This document shows, in pieces, positions 62,354-64,000 of a stretch of 64,000 bases of DNA; the stretch's first letter is position 1, and each line of letters begins with the position of its first letter. The translations under genes were made by a program, and so were the position numbers. This DNA is from Roseateles_B sp041905785. Its GTDB lineage: Bacteria; Pseudomonadota; Gammaproteobacteria; Burkholderiales; Burkholderiaceae_C. The notes beneath the pieces are model-generated. The model saw only the letters and a list, made by a program, of their open reading frames with translations, had not been told where the DNA came from and searched no databases. The stretch spans positions 62,001-126,000 of the forward strand of contig JAYRKJ010000011.1 of the NCBI GenBank assembly GCA_041905785.1, in the 5' to 3' direction.

Positions 62354-63214
62354 TCAGTGCTGACCCGCTGACCGGGCCGCCAAGCGAGGTTTGAGAAATA
62401 CCTCGTCCATGCGACCCCAGTTGAAATCCTTCAACAGACGGGCAATCCGCCCCTCCGTGCGCGAAAGATTTACATAGTGACGAAAGCGGGATTTGGCATC
62501 AATCCCCTGAACACGCGGCTGGTCCGGATCGATCTCCCAGGGGTGGAAATAAAAGACCGCAGGCTGCGCCTCCTGGACGTTGACGCGCTTGAGCATCCAG
62601 CGCGACAGCGCATAGGGCAACAGACGGAAATAGCCCCCTCCGCTGCTGGGCAGGTTGCGCTCGAAGATCCGCAGCGTGGTGATGGGAATCTCCAGCAACC
62701 CCTCGCGAACAAAATACGGCGTGCGCGGAGAATCCGGCATGCCGTAGTGGTCATGGGCAATGGGATAGACGCTGGAACTGTATTGGTGCCCCGTTTCCCG
62801 AAGCACATCGAAGGCCCAGAGATTGCCCTTGCCGATGGAGAAACTGGGCGCCCGGTATCCCAGTACCGGCACGCCGCCGAGATCCTCAAGCACCTGTTTG
62901 GCGCGTGCCAGGTCTTGCCTCAAGGCTTCAGGGCTCAGATCACTGGCCCGCTCATGCCCATACCCGTGGCTGGCCAGTTCATGCCCGGCTGCCACGATGC
63001 GTCGCACCAGGGCCGGGTAGCGCTCGGCGATCCAGCCCAGCGTGAAGAAGGTGGCGCGCGTCTCGTGCTCGGCCAGCAGATGCAGGATACGGTCGACATT
63101 GCGCTCTACGCGGCATTCCAGCCCATTCCAATGATCGCGACGGATATAGGGCGCAAACGCGGAGACTTGGAAGTAATCTTCCACGTCGATGGTCATGGCA
63201 TTGACGGGTGTCAC
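62354..63214 (-). CDS. XrtA-locus polysaccharide deacetylase
   Basis: This 286-residue NodB-type deacetylase matches the PEP-CTERM locus subfamily (TIGR03006 type). It has the catalytic TIDVEDYFQVSAF (D10 and D13), the zinc-binding HGYGH in ELASHGYGHERA, VLGYRAPSFSIGKGNLW and FYFHPWEIDPDQPR. It probably deacetylates amino sugars of the exopolysaccharide. It starts at GTG 63214, overlapping the ATPase stop as GTGA; an ATG at 63196 would cut the usual six-residue lead. It is the second deacetylase in the locus. Confidence 0.93.
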   Translation of the reverse strand: MTPVNAMTIDVEDYFQVSAFAPYIRRDHWNGLECRVERNVDRILHLLAEHETRATFFTLGWIAERYPALVRRIVAAGHELASHGYGHERASDLSPEALRQDLARAKQVLEDLGGVPVLGYRAPSFSIGKGNLWAFDVLRETGHQYSSSVYPIAHDHYGMPDSPRTPYFVREGLLEIPITTLRIFERNLPSSGGGYFRLLPYALSRWMLKRVNVQEAQPAVFYFHPWEIDPDQPRVQGIDAKSRFRHYVNLSRTEGRIARLLKDFNWGRMDEVFLKPRLAARSAGQH

Positions 63215-64000
63215 GAATCGGATCCTTCTCTTTTTTCGGCCCGGCCGGCAGCCTCCACCAGCTTCTGCAACAGAGCCAGCGTCTGCAGATTGATCCGCTC
63301 CAGCCTCATCAAGCTGCGCTCCAGGCGCTGCAGGCGATCCGTGTGATAATCCTGGGCCAGATTCATGATCTGCGCAGACATGCCCTGCCCCACGCCAGCC
63401 GGCAGGTTGATCTGGCTGATATCGATGTCCAGTCCGCCATGCCCCAGGTGGGCGGCAGGCACCGAAGCCGGACTGGTGGCCAGCGCTGCATGTGCCGAAT
63501 CCGGGATCGCCGCTTCATCACGGAAGTCGCGCACGACCTCCTCGACGTCCGCCTGCGTCAGGTGCGTGCGTCCCGCCATGAAGCCCAGCAGCAACAGGCG
63601 ATCGCACAGACTGTTGATCCGGCGAGGGATCCCGCGCGAAGCCTTGTGAAGGGTGGCGAAAGCAGCCGCCTCGAAACTCGGATTGCCCGTGCTGCCCGCG
63701 CACTTCAGGCGATGCTCGATGTAGCGCTGCGTCTCCTCTTCATCCAGCGGACCGATGTGGCAGGTGGCCGCCACGCGCTGGCGGAACTGTTCCATTTCCG
63801 GCCGCTGCAAAATGGCGCGGAACTCGGGTTGCCCCACCAGGAAGGTCTGCAGCAGCGACTGGTTGCCGTACTGGAAATTGGAGAGCATGCGCAGCTCTTC
63901 CACGGCCCGTGCACTGAGGTTCTGGGCTTCGTCCACCACCAGGAGGCAGCGCTTGCCCTGTGCCGCCTGGCTGACCAGAAAAGCCTCCAGCGCCATCAGC
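63211..64000 (-). CDS. XrtA-associated AAA ATPase (ExeA-like), N-terminus outside window
   Basis: The gene runs off the right edge; about 263 C-terminal residues are visible. The Walker B is KRCLLVVDEAQNLSARAVEE; the Walker A lies outside the window. FLVGQPEFRAILQRPEMEQF, RGIPRRINSLCDRLLLLGFM and the helical C-terminus (LQRLERSLMRLERINLQTL, probable coiled coil) fit the XrtA/PEP-CTERM-associated ATPase family (TIGR03015 type). These ATPases are thought to energise surface assembly or export. It leads the visible deacetylase-glycosyltransferase-exosortase run by a GTGA overlap. Confidence 0.9.
   Translation of the reverse strand, partial: LMALEAFLVSQAAQGKRCLLVVDEAQNLSARAVEELRMLSNFQYGNQSLLQTFLVGQPEFRAILQRPEMEQFRQRVAATCHIGPLDEEETQRYIEHRLKCAGSTGNPSFEAAAFATLHKASRGIPRRINSLCDRLLLLGFMAGRTHLTQADVEEVVRDFRDEAAIPDSAHAALATSPASVPAAHLGHGGLDIDISQINLPAGVGQGMSAQIMNLAQDYHTDRLQRLERSLMRLERINLQTLALLQKLVEAAGRAEKREGSDS

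Overview
The window is GC-rich chromosomal DNA from a betaproteobacterium, most likely Burkholderiales (Comamonadaceae/Sphaerotilaceae-like). The evidence is an ordered housekeeping block (earP-efp, gyrA, serC-pheA-tyrA-aroA/cmk-rpsA-ihfB-lapA-lapB), EF-P with Arg32 beside its rhamnosyltransferase EarP, an AroA-Cmk fusion, and an exosortase A (XrtA/PEP-CTERM) exopolysaccharide locus. I see no tRNA or rRNA gene, insertion sequence, phage, CRISPR array or integration site, and no gene-free stretch over 300 bases. Coding density is about 95%, with many ATGA/GTGA stop-start overlaps.

Region 1 (1-14360) is core metabolism and information processing: the 5' end of uvrC, earP-efp, an OmpA-family lipoprotein-like envelope protein, gyrA, and an aromatic amino acid/serine run (serC, pheA, tyrA, aroA-cmk) leading into rpsA and ihfB. 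Region 2 (14520-23410) is envelope biogenesis: lapA-lapB are followed by three translationally coupled glycosyltransferases, then a GT4 enzyme on the other strand, an MsbA-type lipid A flippase, a ComEA-like DNA-binding protein and a patatin lipase. Region 3 (23520-35924) holds dnaE, a VOC-family protein, a periplasmic cyclophilin, an HEXXH protein, trhO, an alpha/beta hydrolase and a complete aotJQMOP-like arginine/ornithine ABC transporter operon.

Region 4 (35983-40101) is the most unusual part. A subtilisin-family protease carries a Lys/Glu/Asp-rich tail. Divergent from it is a free-standing 83-residue protein resembling the protease's own prodomain. Downstream, in overlapping frames, are a degenerate ATP-grasp-like protein and an intact RimK-like ATP-grasp ligase. 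I infer a protease system with a detached prodomain/inhibitor and a peptide-ligase modification step; this is a hypothesis.

Region 5 (40133-44446) contains a DUF599 membrane protein, pirin with a divergent LysR regulator, gluQ and a tandem-FKBP protein. Region 6 (44493-64000), almost all on the minus strand, is the XrtA exopolysaccharide locus: AAA ATPase, NodB-type deacetylase, four GT4-type glycosyltransferases, an exosortase A-EpsI fusion, two UDP-sugar dehydrogenases (Ugd and TviB types), an asparagine-synthase-like amidotransferase, an O-ligase, and a deacetylase-glycosyltransferase fusion. It would make a uronic-acid-containing polysaccharide and sort PEP-CTERM proteins to the surface. 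No PEP-CTERM substrate is encoded in the window.
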